From Falsiruegeria litorea R37 (lineage in GTDB: Bacteria; Pseudomonadota; Alphaproteobacteria; Rhodobacterales; Rhodobacteraceae): a stretch of 64,000 bases of DNA. Made by a program: the position numbers and the translations under genes. The stretch spans positions 1,054,001 to 1,118,000 of the forward strand of contig NZ_FWFO01000001.1 in NCBI RefSeq assembly GCF_900172225.1. The letters run 5' to 3'. This document shows positions 8,517 to 17,432 of this stretch, piece by piece (the stretch's first letter is position 1; each line of letters opens with the position of its first letter). The notes under the pieces were generated by a model. It searched no databases and was not told where the DNA came from. It saw nothing but the letters and a program-made list of their open reading frames with translations.

Positions 8517-9137
8517 GTGACCAAACGCACGTCTGCCAAGTACAAAATCGACCGCCGCATGGGCGAAAACATCTGGGGCCGTCCCAAGTCGCCGGTCAAC
8601 CGTCGCGAATATGGCCCCGGCCAGCACGGTCAGCGCCGCAAGGGCAAACTGTCCGACTTCGGTATCCAGCTGCGCGCCAAGCAGAAGCTCAAAGGCTACT
8701 ACGGCGACCTGACCGAAAAACAGTTCCGCCGCATCTATGCCGAAGCTGTTCGTGTGAACGGCGACACCGGTGAAAACCTCATCGGTCTGCTGGAGCGTCG
8801 TCTGGACGCGGTTGTTTACCGCGCCAAGTTCGTTGCAACCGTGTTTGCTGCACGTCAGTTCGTGAACCACGGCCACGTCAAAGTGAACGGCAAAAAGGTC
8901 AACATCCCCTCCTACCGCGTCAAAGAAGGCGATGTGATCGAGGTGCGTGACAAGTCCAAGCAACTGGCTGTTGTGATCGAGGCAACCGGCCTGGCCGAGC
9001 GTGACGTTCCGGACTACATCGAAGCCGACCACTCGAAAATGACCGCCACTTTCGTGCGCACCCCCGGTCTGGGCGATGTGCCGTACCCGGTTCTGATGGA
9101 ACCGAACCTGGTCGTCGAATTCTACGCGAAGAACTAA
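8517..9137 (+). CDS. rpsD: 30S ribosomal protein S4
   Basis: A 206-residue primary 16S rRNA-binding protein of the small subunit body. It has the conserved start [20 protein letters not shown], the [20 protein letters not shown] loop, and the S4 RNA-binding domain ([14 protein letters not shown], then [20 protein letters not shown]) from about residue 95. The start is GTG, supported by AAGGAG eight bases before it. It stands alone here, outside the alpha operon, as is common in alphaproteobacteria. A promoter lies upstream and an intrinsic terminator downstream. Confidence 0.98.
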   Translation: MTKRTSAKYKIDRRMGENIWGRPKSPVNRREYGPGQHGQRRKGKLSDFGIQLRAKQKLKGYYGDLTEKQFRRIYAEAVRVNGDTGENLIGLLERRLDAVVYRAKFVATVFAARQFVNHGHVKVNGKKVNIPSYRVKEGDVIEVRDKSKQLAVVIEATGLAERDVPDYIEADHSKMTATFVRTPGLGDVPYPVLMEPNLVVEFYAKN

Positions 9138-9255
9138 GTCGTTTACGCTTCATACAGGAAAGCATCGAAGGGCGCGTTCGACCGAAGGGAGAGGCAGCGC
9201 CGTTCGATACGGGCCAAGCGTACAATGACTGTCTTCGCTGACAGACAGATTTCAG

Positions 9256-9286
9256 AAAGACCGTGCTTTTGGTGCGGTCTTTTTTT
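9256..9286 (+). terminator. Intrinsic terminator after rpsD
   Basis: An 8-bp perfect stem (AAAGACCG with CGGTCTTT) with an 11-base loop is followed by a run of seven T. It lies about 120 bases after the rpsD stop, leaving a 3' untranslated segment in which I see no gene. Confidence 0.88.
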
Positions 9287-9328
9287 GTACTCTTGCTTGA
9301 GCGGGGCATGGCGTGACACCCTGTGGGC

Positions 9329-9661
9329 ATGAACCCCGAACACTTCCGTTCCCTGATCCTGGAAAGACTGGCCGCACTGGATGCTGACGACGAGGTTGGC
9401 AAGCAGGGTCAAGCCATCGTCAAGCTTGATCAGACCAGTGTTGGACGCCTCAGCCGGATGGATGCCCTGCAACATCAAGCCATGGCGCAGGCCACCGCCC
9501 GCAGGCGAGAGGTCGAGCGGATGCGTCTGAACGCGGCACTGGACCGGATCGAAAATGATGAGTTCGGATATTGCACCGATTGCGGTGAAGCCATCCCTGT
9601 TCCGCGCCTTGAGGCTGACCCCGGCATCGCCCGTTGTGCAGAGTGCACGCGCGGGGCTTGA
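9329..9661 (+). CDS. TraR/DksA family C4 zinc-finger protein
   Basis: A 110-residue protein with an N-terminal helical region rich in Arg and Glu. The C-terminal zinc finger GYCTDCGEAIPVPRLE continues to CAEC, giving Cys-x2-Cys-x17-Cys-x2-Cys. Members of this family enter the RNA polymerase secondary channel (DksA) or are short phage/plasmid-type relatives (TraR). This one is shorter than DksA proper and has no clear DxxDxA tip motif, so a DksA-like role is uncertain. The ATG at 9329 is preferred to an in-frame GTG two codons earlier. Confidence 0.85.
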   Translation: MNPEHFRSLILERLAALDADDEVGKQGQAIVKLDQTSVGRLSRMDALQHQAMAQATARRREVERMRLNAALDRIENDEFGYCTDCGEAIPVPRLEADPGIARCAECTRGA

Positions 9662-9664
9662 AGT

Positions 9665-10126
9665 CTACAACGGTAGCGGCCGCCCCTCTGCAATCGCCTC
9701 CATTGCGAAATAGGATGTCACGCTGTCCAGTTCGACCTTTTCGATCAGCCGCTGATACACCTTGTCGTAGGACGCCATGTCTTCGGTCACGACCTTGAGC
9801 TGATAGTCATAGTCGCCCCCGATACGGTGAAAATCGACCACCTCGGGGATGGTCAGGACGTGGCTGCGAAAGGCCTGCAGCCACTCGGCCGAATGGTGCC
9901 GCGTGCGCAGCATCACAAAGACCACCAGGTTCAACCCCAGCTGCTGCCGGTCGATCCGCGCGGTGGACCCTTGCAGCAGGCCGCTGTCGTTCAGCGCCTT
10001 CAACCGCCGCCAACAGGCGTTTTGCGACAGGCCGACGCGATCGGCCAGCTCTCGTTGGGACAAGCTGCCGTCCTTTTGCAGTTCGCGCAGCAGCTTGATG
10101 TCAATATGATCGAGTGATTTTTGCAT
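9665..10126 (-). CDS. Lrp/AsnC family transcriptional regulator
   Basis: A 153-residue feast/famine regulator. The N-terminal helix-turn-helix is at residues 5-60 (DIKLLRELQKDGSLSQRELA, then NACWRRLKALNDSGLLQG), followed by a RAM effector domain whose GGDYDYQLKV strand is typical. It is divergent from the class V aminotransferase gene with a 102-base gap. Lrp proteins often control an adjacent amino-acid enzyme and sense its substrate, so control of that gene is likely (inference). Confidence 0.92.
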   Translation of the reverse strand: MQKSLDHIDIKLLRELQKDGSLSQRELADRVGLSQNACWRRLKALNDSGLLQGSTARIDRQQLGLNLVVFVMLRTRHHSAEWLQAFRSHVLTIPEVVDFHRIGGDYDYQLKVVTEDMASYDKVYQRLIEKVELDSVTSYFAMEAIAEGRPLPL

Positions 10127-10228
10127 TTCAGATCATATGACCCAAAAATTTCCAGCTTCAAGCAAAAACTGAGTAAGTTTTCTCAGGACAACAATATCAC
10201 ATTGGTCTCTGTAATAGGAGCCCACGCC

Positions 10229-11644
10229 ATGACCCTGACCCATTTCCGCGACACCATCGAAGCCGCTACTCACGACAACACCCTCGCGGATGGGCTGATC
10301 GGAGAGACTGTTCTGATCCCGGGTCTGCATGGGGACGTGCCGCTTGTTTATGCGGATTACGTTGCTTCGGGGCGCGCGTTGCGCCAGGTCGAAGACTATG
10401 TGGCCACGCATGTGTTGCCGTTTTATGCCAATAGCCACACCGAAGCCTCTTATTGCGGTTCCTACATGACTCGGTTGCGTCGAGACGCGCGCGCCGAGAT
10501 TGCTCGCCTTGTTGGTGCCACGGAAAAGGATGCGGTTATTTTTGCCGGTTCTGGCGCCACGGCGGGTCTCAACCGGCTGGTCAGCTTGATGGGAGTTGAG
10601 CAGGCTGACCGGCCGGTTGTACTGATCGGGCCGTATGAGCATCATTCGAATATTTTACCCTGGCGCGAAAGCCGCGCGCAGGTGGTCGAAATTCCCCAAG
10701 GGGACGGCGGCGGGCCGGATCTGGCTGCGCTTGAGGCCGCGTTGATCGAACACGCAGCGGCTGATCTGATCATCGGCAGCTTCTCGGCCGCGTCGAACGT
10801 GACGGGCATCATCACCGATCCCGATCCTGTGACCCGGTTGCTGAAACGCTATGGCGCCTTGTCGGTTTGGGATTATGCCGGTGGTGGGCCGTATCTGCCC
10901 ATGTCCATGGGGCAGGGTGCCGTACGCAAGGATGCTATCGTTGTTTCTCCACACAAGTTTCCGGGCGGTCCGGGGGCCTCGGGCGTGTTGGTTGTGAGCA
11001 AGGGCGCGGTCAAGCGTGATTGCCCAAGCTGGCCAGGTGGCGGGACGGTGTCTTTTGTCTCGCCCTGGCGGCATGACTATTCCGACGACCTGGCGGTGCG
11101 CGAAGAGGCGGGAACGCCCAATGTCATCGGCGATATCCGGGCAGCTTTGGCCTTTATTGTCAAAGACGCGGTGGGGGCCGATGCGATCGCTGCACGCGAG
11201 GCGAAATACAACCAGATGGCGCTGGACGGCTGGGCCGACAACCCGCATCTGACGCTTTTGGGCACGGGTGCCGCACATCGCTTGCCGATCTTTTCATTCC
11301 TGGTGCAGGACACATCCGGCGCGCCGGTGCACCAGCAGCTGTTCACCCGGATGCTGAGCGACATCTACGGCATTCAGGCCCGCGGCGGCTGCGCCTGTGC
11401 AGGGCCTTACGCACACCGTCTGCTGGGCATTGACCGCGAGATGTCGGATGCTCTGCATGCGGATCTGGAAGCTGGCCGAGAGTTGCGAAAGCCAGGATGG
11501 GTGCGGCTTAATTTCTCTTATCTGATGAGTGAGGAAACAGTTCAGTTCATCATCGACAGCGTCAATGATCTGTCCCGCCGAACCGAGGAGTATGCGCCGT
11601 TCTACAACGTCGATCCAGCGACGGCGCGGTTCAAGGCCGCGTGA
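10229..11644 (+). CDS. Class V PLP-dependent aminotransferase, cysteine-desulfurase-like
   Basis: A 471-residue fold-type I PLP enzyme. The cofactor Lys lies in VVSPHKFPGGPGASGV (near residue 245), and HHSNILPWR and SAASNVTG are PLP-binding landmarks. Compared with IscS/SufS it has extra N- and C-terminal parts. A Cys-rich RGGCACAGPYAHRLLG segment near residue 390 sits where the persulfide Cys loop lies in desulfurases, so sulfur chemistry is possible but unproven. The start at 10229 follows AGGAG; the frame is open further upstream, but that part overlaps the divergent lrp start. Confidence 0.85.
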   Translation: MTLTHFRDTIEAATHDNTLADGLIGETVLIPGLHGDVPLVYADYVASGRALRQVEDYVATHVLPFYANSHTEASYCGSYMTRLRRDARAEIARLVGATEKDAVIFAGSGATAGLNRLVSLMGVEQADRPVVLIGPYEHHSNILPWRESRAQVVEIPQGDGGGPDLAALEAALIEHAAADLIIGSFSAASNVTGIITDPDPVTRLLKRYGALSVWDYAGGGPYLPMSMGQGAVRKDAIVVSPHKFPGGPGASGVLVVSKGAVKRDCPSWPGGGTVSFVSPWRHDYSDDLAVREEAGTPNVIGDIRAALAFIVKDAVGADAIAAREAKYNQMALDGWADNPHLTLLGTGAAHRLPIFSFLVQDTSGAPVHQQLFTRMLSDIYGIQARGGCACAGPYAHRLLGIDREMSDALHADLEAGRELRKPGWVRLNFSYLMSEETVQFIIDSVNDLSRRTEEYAPFYNVDPATARFKAA

Positions 11645-11708
11645 CGGTTTTGCCGCTTTTCTACAAGGGGTGAGACCGGTATGAGAGGGCATCCAAGGGA
11701 GCCCCGAC

Positions 11709-12794
11709 ATGAACAAACTCACCCCGCAGCCCGGCATAATGGACATCGCCCTGTACCAAGGGGGCGCGGCCCATGTGAAGGGCGTCGAGAATGTCATCAA
11801 GCTCAGCTCGAACGAAAACCCGTTTGGGCCTAGCCCCAAGGCGATTGACGCCGTGCGCGACAGTGCGGCGGACCTGCATCGATATCCCAGCACCGACCAT
11901 GGCCCGTTGCGGGCGGCCATCGGCGCGCAGCATGGGCTGGCCCCCGATCGCATCATCTGCGGTGTCGGCAGTGACGAGGTGCTGCAATTCGTGGTGCAGT
12001 GCTACGCCGGTGTGGGGGATGAGGTGATCTATACCGAGCACGGGTTTTCCATGTATCCGATCCTGGCCCGCGCTGCCGGAGCCGTTCCGGTGCAGGTGCC
12101 AGAGCGCGACCGGATGGTGGATGTGGACGCCATCCTATCGGCCTGCACCGACCGTACGCGTGTGGTGTTCCTGACCAATCCGGGCAACCCGACGTCGACC
12201 ATGATCCCAGAGGCCGAGGTGATGCGCCTGGCCGCCGGTTTGCCAGAGCGCGTGATCCTGGTGGTGGATGGGGCCTATACCGAATACGTCGATGGTTTTG
12301 ACGGCGGCGCGGCTGTCGTGGATGCCCATGAGAATGTGATCATGACCCGCACCTTCTCGAAAATTTACGGTCTGGGTGGCATGCGCGTCGGCTGGGGCTA
12401 TGCGCCAAAGGCGATCATCGATGTGCTGAACCGGGTCCGCCAGCCGTTCAACCTGTCTGCAACCGCTCTGGCCGCGGCCGAGGCTGCGGTGCACGATCAG
12501 GGCTATGTTGAACACTGCCGGTCGGAAAACTCGCGCCTGGGTGCCTGGCTGGCAGAAGAACTCGCCAAGCTTGGCGTACCGTCGGATCCGTCAAACACGA
12601 ACTTCATCCTTGCCCGCTTTGCCGATCAAGCCGAGGCCGAGGCCTGTGACGCTTATTTGCAGCAGCAGGGGTTGATCGTGCGGCGTGTGGCTGGATACAA
12701 CCTTCCAAACGCCCTGCGCATTACCGTGGGGGATGAGGTCGCCTGCCACCGTGTGGCGCAGGCCATCACAGAATTTAAGGAGCGCAACAAATGA
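11709..12794 (+). CDS. hisC: Histidinol-phosphate aminotransferase
   Basis: A 361-residue fold-type I aminotransferase that transfers an amino group between glutamate and imidazole-acetol phosphate in histidine synthesis. Many HisC enzymes also act on aromatic keto acids. The landmarks are [15 protein letters not shown] near residue 28, [12 protein letters not shown], and the PLP Lys in [20 protein letters not shown] stands before the ATG. Its stop overlaps the start of tyrC by four bases, so histidine and tyrosine/phenylalanine synthesis genes share an operon. Confidence 0.95.
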   Translation: MNKLTPQPGIMDIALYQGGAAHVKGVENVIKLSSNENPFGPSPKAIDAVRDSAADLHRYPSTDHGPLRAAIGAQHGLAPDRIICGVGSDEVLQFVVQCYAGVGDEVIYTEHGFSMYPILARAAGAVPVQVPERDRMVDVDAILSACTDRTRVVFLTNPGNPTSTMIPEAEVMRLAAGLPERVILVVDGAYTEYVDGFDGGAAVVDAHENVIMTRTFSKIYGLGGMRVGWGYAPKAIIDVLNRVRQPFNLSATALAAAEAAVHDQGYVEHCRSENSRLGAWLAEELAKLGVPSDPSNTNFILARFADQAEAEACDAYLQQQGLIVRRVAGYNLPNALRITVGDEVACHRVAQAITEFKERNK

Positions 12795-13711
12795 GCCAGG
12801 TGTACGACCGCGTTGCGTTGATCGGCCTGGGTCTGATCGCGTCTTCGATGTTCTGGGCGATGAAACGTGCAGGTTTGGCTGGCGAAGTGACCGGATATGC
12901 GCGCTCGGCGGAAACTCGGGAGACCGCGCGCCAGATTGGATTGTGTGATCGTGTTTGCGACAGTGCAGTGGAGGCGGTCGAGGGGGCAGATCTGATCGTG
13001 CTCTGTGTGCCGGTTGGGGCCATGGGCGCTGTGGCGCAGGAAATCTCTGCTGCGTTGAAACCCGGTGCGACCGTAACGGATGTGGGCTCGGTCAAGCGCC
13101 ATGTGATCCAAAGCGTCGCGCCACATATCCCCGAGGGCGTGCATTTCGTGCCAGCCCACCCGCTGGCCGGGACCGAGCATTCGGGGCCGGAAAGCGGTTT
13201 TGCCGAGCTTTACGACAATCGCTGGTGCCTGCTGGTGCCCGCCGAAGGGTCAGATCGCGACGCCGTGGAAAACCTGCGCGCGTTGTGGGAAGGCATGGGC
13301 GCCAACGTCGAAGAGATGGACGCCGATCATCACGACCTTGTACTGGCCGTAACCAGCCACGCGCCGCATTTGATCGCTTATACGATGGTGGGTGTTGCCG
13401 ATGATCTAAGCCGTGTGACCGACAGTGAGGTGATCAAATATTCCGCCGCCGGTTTCCGGGACTTCACACGCATCGCGGCGTCGGACCCGACGATGTGGCG
13501 GGACGTGTTCCTGACCAACAAAGACGCGACGCTGGAGATTTTGGGCCGTTTCACCGAAGAACTCTTTGCCCTGCAGCGGGCCATTCGGACCGGTGATGGC
13601 GAGCAGTTGTTCGACTATTTCACCCGCACCCGCGCGATCCGGCGCGGTATCATCGAGGCGGGGCAGGACACCGACGCACCCGACTTTGGCCGCGGGAAAG
13701 CGGCGCAATGA
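12791..13711 (+). CDS. tyrC: Prephenate/arogenate (cyclohexadienyl) dehydrogenase
   Basis: A 306-residue NAD-dependent enzyme that oxidatively decarboxylates prephenate or arogenate in tyrosine synthesis. The Rossmann motif [13 protein letters not shown] is near residue 10. [15 protein letters not shown] carries the catalytic-site His, and [18 protein letters not shown] is typical. No chorismate mutase domain is fused. It overlaps hisC by ATGA at its start and the extensin-like gene by ATGA at its end. Which of the two substrates it prefers cannot be read from sequence. Confidence 0.93.
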   Translation: MSQVYDRVALIGLGLIASSMFWAMKRAGLAGEVTGYARSAETRETARQIGLCDRVCDSAVEAVEGADLIVLCVPVGAMGAVAQEISAALKPGATVTDVGSVKRHVIQSVAPHIPEGVHFVPAHPLAGTEHSGPESGFAELYDNRWCLLVPAEGSDRDAVENLRALWEGMGANVEEMDADHHDLVLAVTSHAPHLIAYTMVGVADDLSRVTDSEVIKYSAAGFRDFTRIAASDPTMWRDVFLTNKDATLEILGRFTEELFALQRAIRTGDGEQLFDYFTRTRAIRRGIIEAGQDTDAPDFGRGKAAQ

Positions 13712-14580
13712 TCGTTCGGGCGCTCTTTCCCGCAACTCTGGCGGCGGTTTTATCCGCCCTGCCAGTTGCGGCGACGGCGCCCGAAACTTCGCTTAGGCCA
13801 CAGGCACGGACCACGCAAACCGTGGCCGTGTCGGCGGCCGTACAAGAGGCCTCTGTCCAGGTGGCGGCTGCCGAAGCTGCCGCCTTTGTCGTCAGCAGTC
13901 GCGCCCGACCGGTGTCGCGACCCGTTTCGGATCAGCTGGTGCAGGTGGCCGCCCGTCCTGCTGATCTGCCGTCCTTGGGCCCTGATGTATCGCTGCGCCC
14001 CTACATGCGACCCAAAGCGGTCGAGGAAGAGGCATTTTTCAAGCGGCGAAAGAAGCGCAAGGGGTCGGTCTGCGGCAACATCGAGATCCAGGGGCAGGCC
14101 GCGGGCGACATTCCGGGCAAGATCCGGGGATGTGGAATCACGGATGCGGTGCGGGTGACCTCGGTGTCTGGTGTAAGGCTCAGTCGTCCCTCATTGATGA
14201 CCTGTGACACGGCACGCAGCCTGAACAAATGGGTTGATCGGAGCGTTATTCCGACGTTCCGACGCCGTGGTCCGGTGGTCGAACTAAAGATCGCGGCGCA
14301 TTATTCCTGTCGCACGCGGAACAATCGCCCGGGGGCCAAGATTTCGGAACACGGCAAGGGCAGGGCGATCGACATTTCCGCCTTTCGCATGAAAGACGGC
14401 GAAGAAATCACGGTGCTAGAAGGGTGGAAACGTGGTTCGACCCGCAAGATGTTGCGCCGTGTGTGGAAAGCGGCCTGCGGTCCATTTGGAACTGTTCTGG
14501 GACCAAATGCTGATCGCTATCACCGCGATCATTTCCATTTGGACACCGCCCGCCACAGGGGCGGAGCATACTGCCGCTAA
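13708..14580 (+). CDS. Extensin-like family protein, putative periplasmic peptidoglycan endopeptidase
   Basis: A 290-residue protein. The first 23 residues form a signal peptide, followed by an Ala/Arg-rich linker. From about residue 120 comes the extensin-like C-terminal domain (PF06904) with Cys residues (SVCGNIEI, GCGIT, MTCDTARS, YSCRTR). The zinc-peptidase-like motifs are SEHGKGRAIDIS and DRYHRDHFHLD, whose His-Asp-His set matches LAS-type metallopeptidases. It probably trims peptidoglycan cross-links. It is coupled to tyrC by a 4-base overlap and overlaps the convergent DUF2125 gene by four bases. Confidence 0.88.
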   Translation: MIVRALFPATLAAVLSALPVAATAPETSLRPQARTTQTVAVSAAVQEASVQVAAAEAAAFVVSSRARPVSRPVSDQLVQVAARPADLPSLGPDVSLRPYMRPKAVEEEAFFKRRKKRKGSVCGNIEIQGQAAGDIPGKIRGCGITDAVRVTSVSGVRLSRPSLMTCDTARSLNKWVDRSVIPTFRRRGPVVELKIAAHYSCRTRNNRPGAKISEHGKGRAIDISAFRMKDGEEITVLEGWKRGSTRKMLRRVWKAACGPFGTVLGPNADRYHRDHFHLDTARHRGGAYCR

Positions 14581-15578
14581 CGCAGGATCAAACGCGGAGC
14601 GGGACCGATCGGCAGTGGGCCGAGGGCGACAAAACCATCCCGGAAATTCAACTGCACATCCAAAGCGCTTGGGTTGCCGCCAAGGCTCGCCAACATGTTC
14701 AGAACACGTTCGGCAGGATCAACCGCCTGAGGTGGGATGGCCCCGGCAGCTTCGGCCATGGCCAGCATCTCGCGCCAGTTCTCGGCTTTCAGCGCGATTT
14801 CACCGGTGGGAATGCCCTGCGCATCAACGTCCAGCTTTCCCGCCGCAAAAAGACGTAGCTCGCCCCAATGCAGCTCCGCCAGTTTCAGGTCAATCGCCAC
14901 CGGCTGAGGGCGCTTTTCCTCAAGCGCGCTGCGGTCCCACTGTTTGTCAAACTGAACGGCGGTATCCAGTTTCAGCGCATCAAAACTGCGCGGCAATACG
15001 GTCGAGCTTGCCAGAATGCGGCGTATTTCCTCGCCCGGTGTGAAATCTGCGGCGTCGACCGTGATCTCATAGGTTTCCACCTGCTCGGTTTGCACCATCG
15101 ACAGGGTCAGATCATTGGCGTTGGCAATCGGTCCTTTCGGGCCGGAAATCGACCAGTCATCCGCTGTCAGCGCCAGTCGATCCAAGGCCAGAGCGATGCC
15201 GGGATGAAGATGAAAATCCGCCTGCATGTCCTGCGCTTCGATCACCAGTGTACGGTCGAAGTAAGACAGGCGCTGCGGTGTCGGGGCAAATCGCATCGTT
15301 TGCCGTCCTGGCCAAATTGCGGGGCTGTCCACTTCCAGCCAATCGGCCTGCCATGCGGTGCCAGTGGCGGGATCGGCCAATGCGGGACTGGTTAGCATCG
15401 TGCGGTGACGCGTGGGATAGCCCGACGTCTCGATGGTGGCATAATCCGCCTGCCATCCGCGTTCGCCCTGCGTTGCAAACCACCCTTCGATGCCGGACCG
15501 CAGGCCAAAGCCTGCGATGTACCAATAGGCCGACCACAGCAAACCCAGAACAATGACAACCCGTATCAGCCGCAACAT
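14577..15578 (-). CDS. DUF2125 domain-containing membrane-anchored protein
   Basis: A 333-residue protein with one N-terminal membrane helix (residues 4-24, RLIRVVIVLGLLWSAYWYI). A long beta-rich extracytoplasmic domain follows, of the alphaproteobacterial DUF2125 type (GIEGWFATQGERGWQADY, TIETSGYPTRH). Function is unknown; the shape recalls AsmA-like envelope proteins, but that is a guess. The start at 15578 is chosen because it opens the membrane helix. The longer frame to 15845 would overlap the divergent chaC gene. Confidence 0.85.
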   Translation of the reverse strand: MLRLIRVVIVLGLLWSAYWYIAGFGLRSGIEGWFATQGERGWQADYATIETSGYPTRHRTMLTSPALADPATGTAWQADWLEVDSPAIWPGRQTMRFAPTPQRLSYFDRTLVIEAQDMQADFHLHPGIALALDRLALTADDWSISGPKGPIANANDLTLSMVQTEQVETYEITVDAADFTPGEEIRRILASSTVLPRSFDALKLDTAVQFDKQWDRSALEEKRPQPVAIDLKLAELHWGELRLFAAGKLDVDAQGIPTGEIALKAENWREMLAMAEAAGAIPPQAVDPAERVLNMLASLGGNPSALDVQLNFRDGFVALGPLPIGPAPRLILR

Positions 15579-15646
15579 GTGCAAAGGCCCCTTTTTCCTG
15601 CTCGTGTTTTGATGTTTATAGGCCGAAACAGGCAAGGACCAGCACC

Positions 15647-16177
15647 ATGACGATGTGGGTATTCGGATACGGATCGCTTTTGTGGAACCCGGGCTTTCCC
15701 GTGGCGCGCAGTGAGCTGGCGACACTGCACGGATATGCGCGGTCATTCTGCATGAGCTCAATCCACCATCGGGGGACCGAGGACAAGCCCGGCCTTGTGC
15801 TGGCGCTGGATGAGGTGGCGGATGCGCATTGCCGGGGGCTGGCACTGGCGGTAGAGCCGGGCCACGAGGACAAGACCCTGGCCGAGTTGCGTGAACGCGA
15901 GTTGGTGTCGTCGGCCTATCTGGAGCGGATGCTGGATGTAGAGCTGGACGACGGCAGTGTCGTGAATGCCGTCACCTATGTCATCGACCCCGACCACGTG
16001 CAGTATTGCGGCGGGATGGAGCTGGAACGGCAAGCTCAGATTATCGCGCACGCCGTAGGGGGCCGCGGGCCAAACACCGAATATCTTTACAACACTGCCC
16101 AACATCTGACCGAAATCGGCCTGAGCGACGCAGATCTGGATTGGCTGTCGGACCGCGTGCGTGTGCTTTCGGCATAA
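15647..16177 (+). CDS. chaC: Glutathione-specific gamma-glutamylcyclotransferase, ChaC family
   Basis: A 176-residue cytosolic enzyme that splits glutathione into 5-oxoproline and Cys-Gly. The substrate-binding loop VFGYGSLLWNPGF is at residues 5-17, and a conserved Glu in the LRERELV segment (about residue 85) is the likely catalytic acid. QYCGGMELERQAQIIAHA is also diagnostic. It reads in the same direction as the MotA-like gene 72 bases on, but a functional link is not evident. Confidence 0.92.
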   Translation: MTMWVFGYGSLLWNPGFPVARSELATLHGYARSFCMSSIHHRGTEDKPGLVLALDEVADAHCRGLALAVEPGHEDKTLAELRERELVSSAYLERMLDVELDDGSVVNAVTYVIDPDHVQYCGGMELERQAQIIAHAVGGRGPNTEYLYNTAQHLTEIGLSDADLDWLSDRVRVLSA

Positions 16178-16249
16178 ATCCTTGGCGCAGCGGTCAATTC
16201 TTCGCTAGGTTCAGGCCAGAGCAGACAACCCATGTCAGGAAGACCGCGC

Positions 16250-17428
16250 ATGGCGCACCAAGAACAAGAGACGAGACCACAATTCTCGCAACCGATCCAA
16301 CAGATCGTCACCATGCTGATCGTTCTGGGCCTGTCAGGTGCAGGCGCGTTTCTGGCGCTTCCGCGAGTTTTGCCGGTGTTTGAGGCGAACCCTTACCTGA
16401 ACGGGTTCATTGTCTTTGTATTTGTCATCGGGGTACTGGCCTGTTTCTGGCAGGTGCTGCAGCTCATCGGCTCGGTCCGCTGGATCGAGGCCTTTGCCGT
16501 GGGCGAGCACAACGCCAATGTGGTGCCGCCGCAATTGCTGGCACCGCTGGCCTCGCTCTTGCGGTCGCGCGGTGCAAGGATGCAGCTGGGGTCATCCTCG
16601 ACCCGCTCAATCCTGGATTCGGTGGCTCAGCGGATTGATGAGGCGCGGGAGATTACGCGATACATCGTCAATCTTTTGATTTTCCTTGGCCTTTTGGGGA
16701 CGTTCTATGGTTTGGCCACCACGGTTCCTGCCGTCGTTGACACCATTCGCAGCCTCGCCCCGCAAGAGGGCGAAGAGGGGATCGCCGTTTTCAATCGCCT
16801 GATGACCGGGCTCGAGGCGCAGTTGGGCGGCATGGGGGTTGCCTTTGCGTCGTCCCTCTTGGGGCTCGCCGGGTCGCTGATCGTTGGACTTTTGGAACTC
16901 TTTGCAGGGCACGGTCAAAACCGGTTCTACCGCGAGTTGGAAGAGTGGTTGTCTTCGATCACCCGCGTGGGCTTCAGCTCGGGCGATGGTGAAGAGGGCG
17001 GCGTTGATACTGGTGCCATCACCAACGTGATGGACCACATGGCCGAGCAGATGGAAGGTCTGCGCGCCATGTTCGAAGCCTCGGACAAATCGCAGGCTGA
17101 GGTGAACGCACGCCTCGGCCATTTGGTCGATGCGATCAGCGCCATGAGTGACCGGGATGCGCAGACCGAGGGCACCATTGCAGCGCTCGACCGGGTCGCG
17201 GCAGGGCAGGACGCTTTGGTCGAGATCATGCGCACCCAGGGCCAGCACGAAGGGTTGGATGCCGAAAGCCGGATGCGCCTGCGCTCGATCGACGTGCAGA
17301 TGCTACGCATCCTGGAAGAGATTTCAGCGGGTCGTCAGGAAAGTATGACCGAGCTACGCAAGGATATTGAGTTGCTCGTAACAGCCATGTCGGCAGGCCG
17401 CGCACCCTCGCCACGCAGCGGGGATTGA
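16250..17428 (+). CDS. MotA/TolQ/ExbB-type proton channel family protein
   Basis: A 392-residue inner-membrane protein with four predicted helices (about residues 10-35, 45-68, 130-155 and 190-215). The last two carry the MotA/TolQ/ExbB pattern (LIFLGLLGTFYGLA; MGVAFASSLLGLAGSLIVGL). A helical cytoplasmic tail of about 170 residues follows. It is paired with a MotB-like protein five bases downstream, as in proton-driven stator units. The ATG at 16250 is preferred to one at 16232 because AGGAAG stands nine bases before it. It is larger than ExbB/TolQ, and no flagellar genes are nearby, so it is not the flagellar MotA. Confidence 0.85.
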   Translation: MAHQEQETRPQFSQPIQQIVTMLIVLGLSGAGAFLALPRVLPVFEANPYLNGFIVFVFVIGVLACFWQVLQLIGSVRWIEAFAVGEHNANVVPPQLLAPLASLLRSRGARMQLGSSSTRSILDSVAQRIDEAREITRYIVNLLIFLGLLGTFYGLATTVPAVVDTIRSLAPQEGEEGIAVFNRLMTGLEAQLGGMGVAFASSLLGLAGSLIVGLLELFAGHGQNRFYRELEEWLSSITRVGFSSGDGEEGGVDTGAITNVMDHMAEQMEGLRAMFEASDKSQAEVNARLGHLVDAISAMSDRDAQTEGTIAALDRVAAGQDALVEIMRTQGQHEGLDAESRMRLRSIDVQMLRILEEISAGRQESMTELRKDIELLVTAMSAGRAPSPRSGD

Positions 17429-17432
17429 TTCC

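Noticed and set aside
9138-9255. Small RNA in the rpsD 3' region
   Set aside because: The 118 bases before the terminator have no separate promoter or clear fold; it is most simply the 3' untranslated region.
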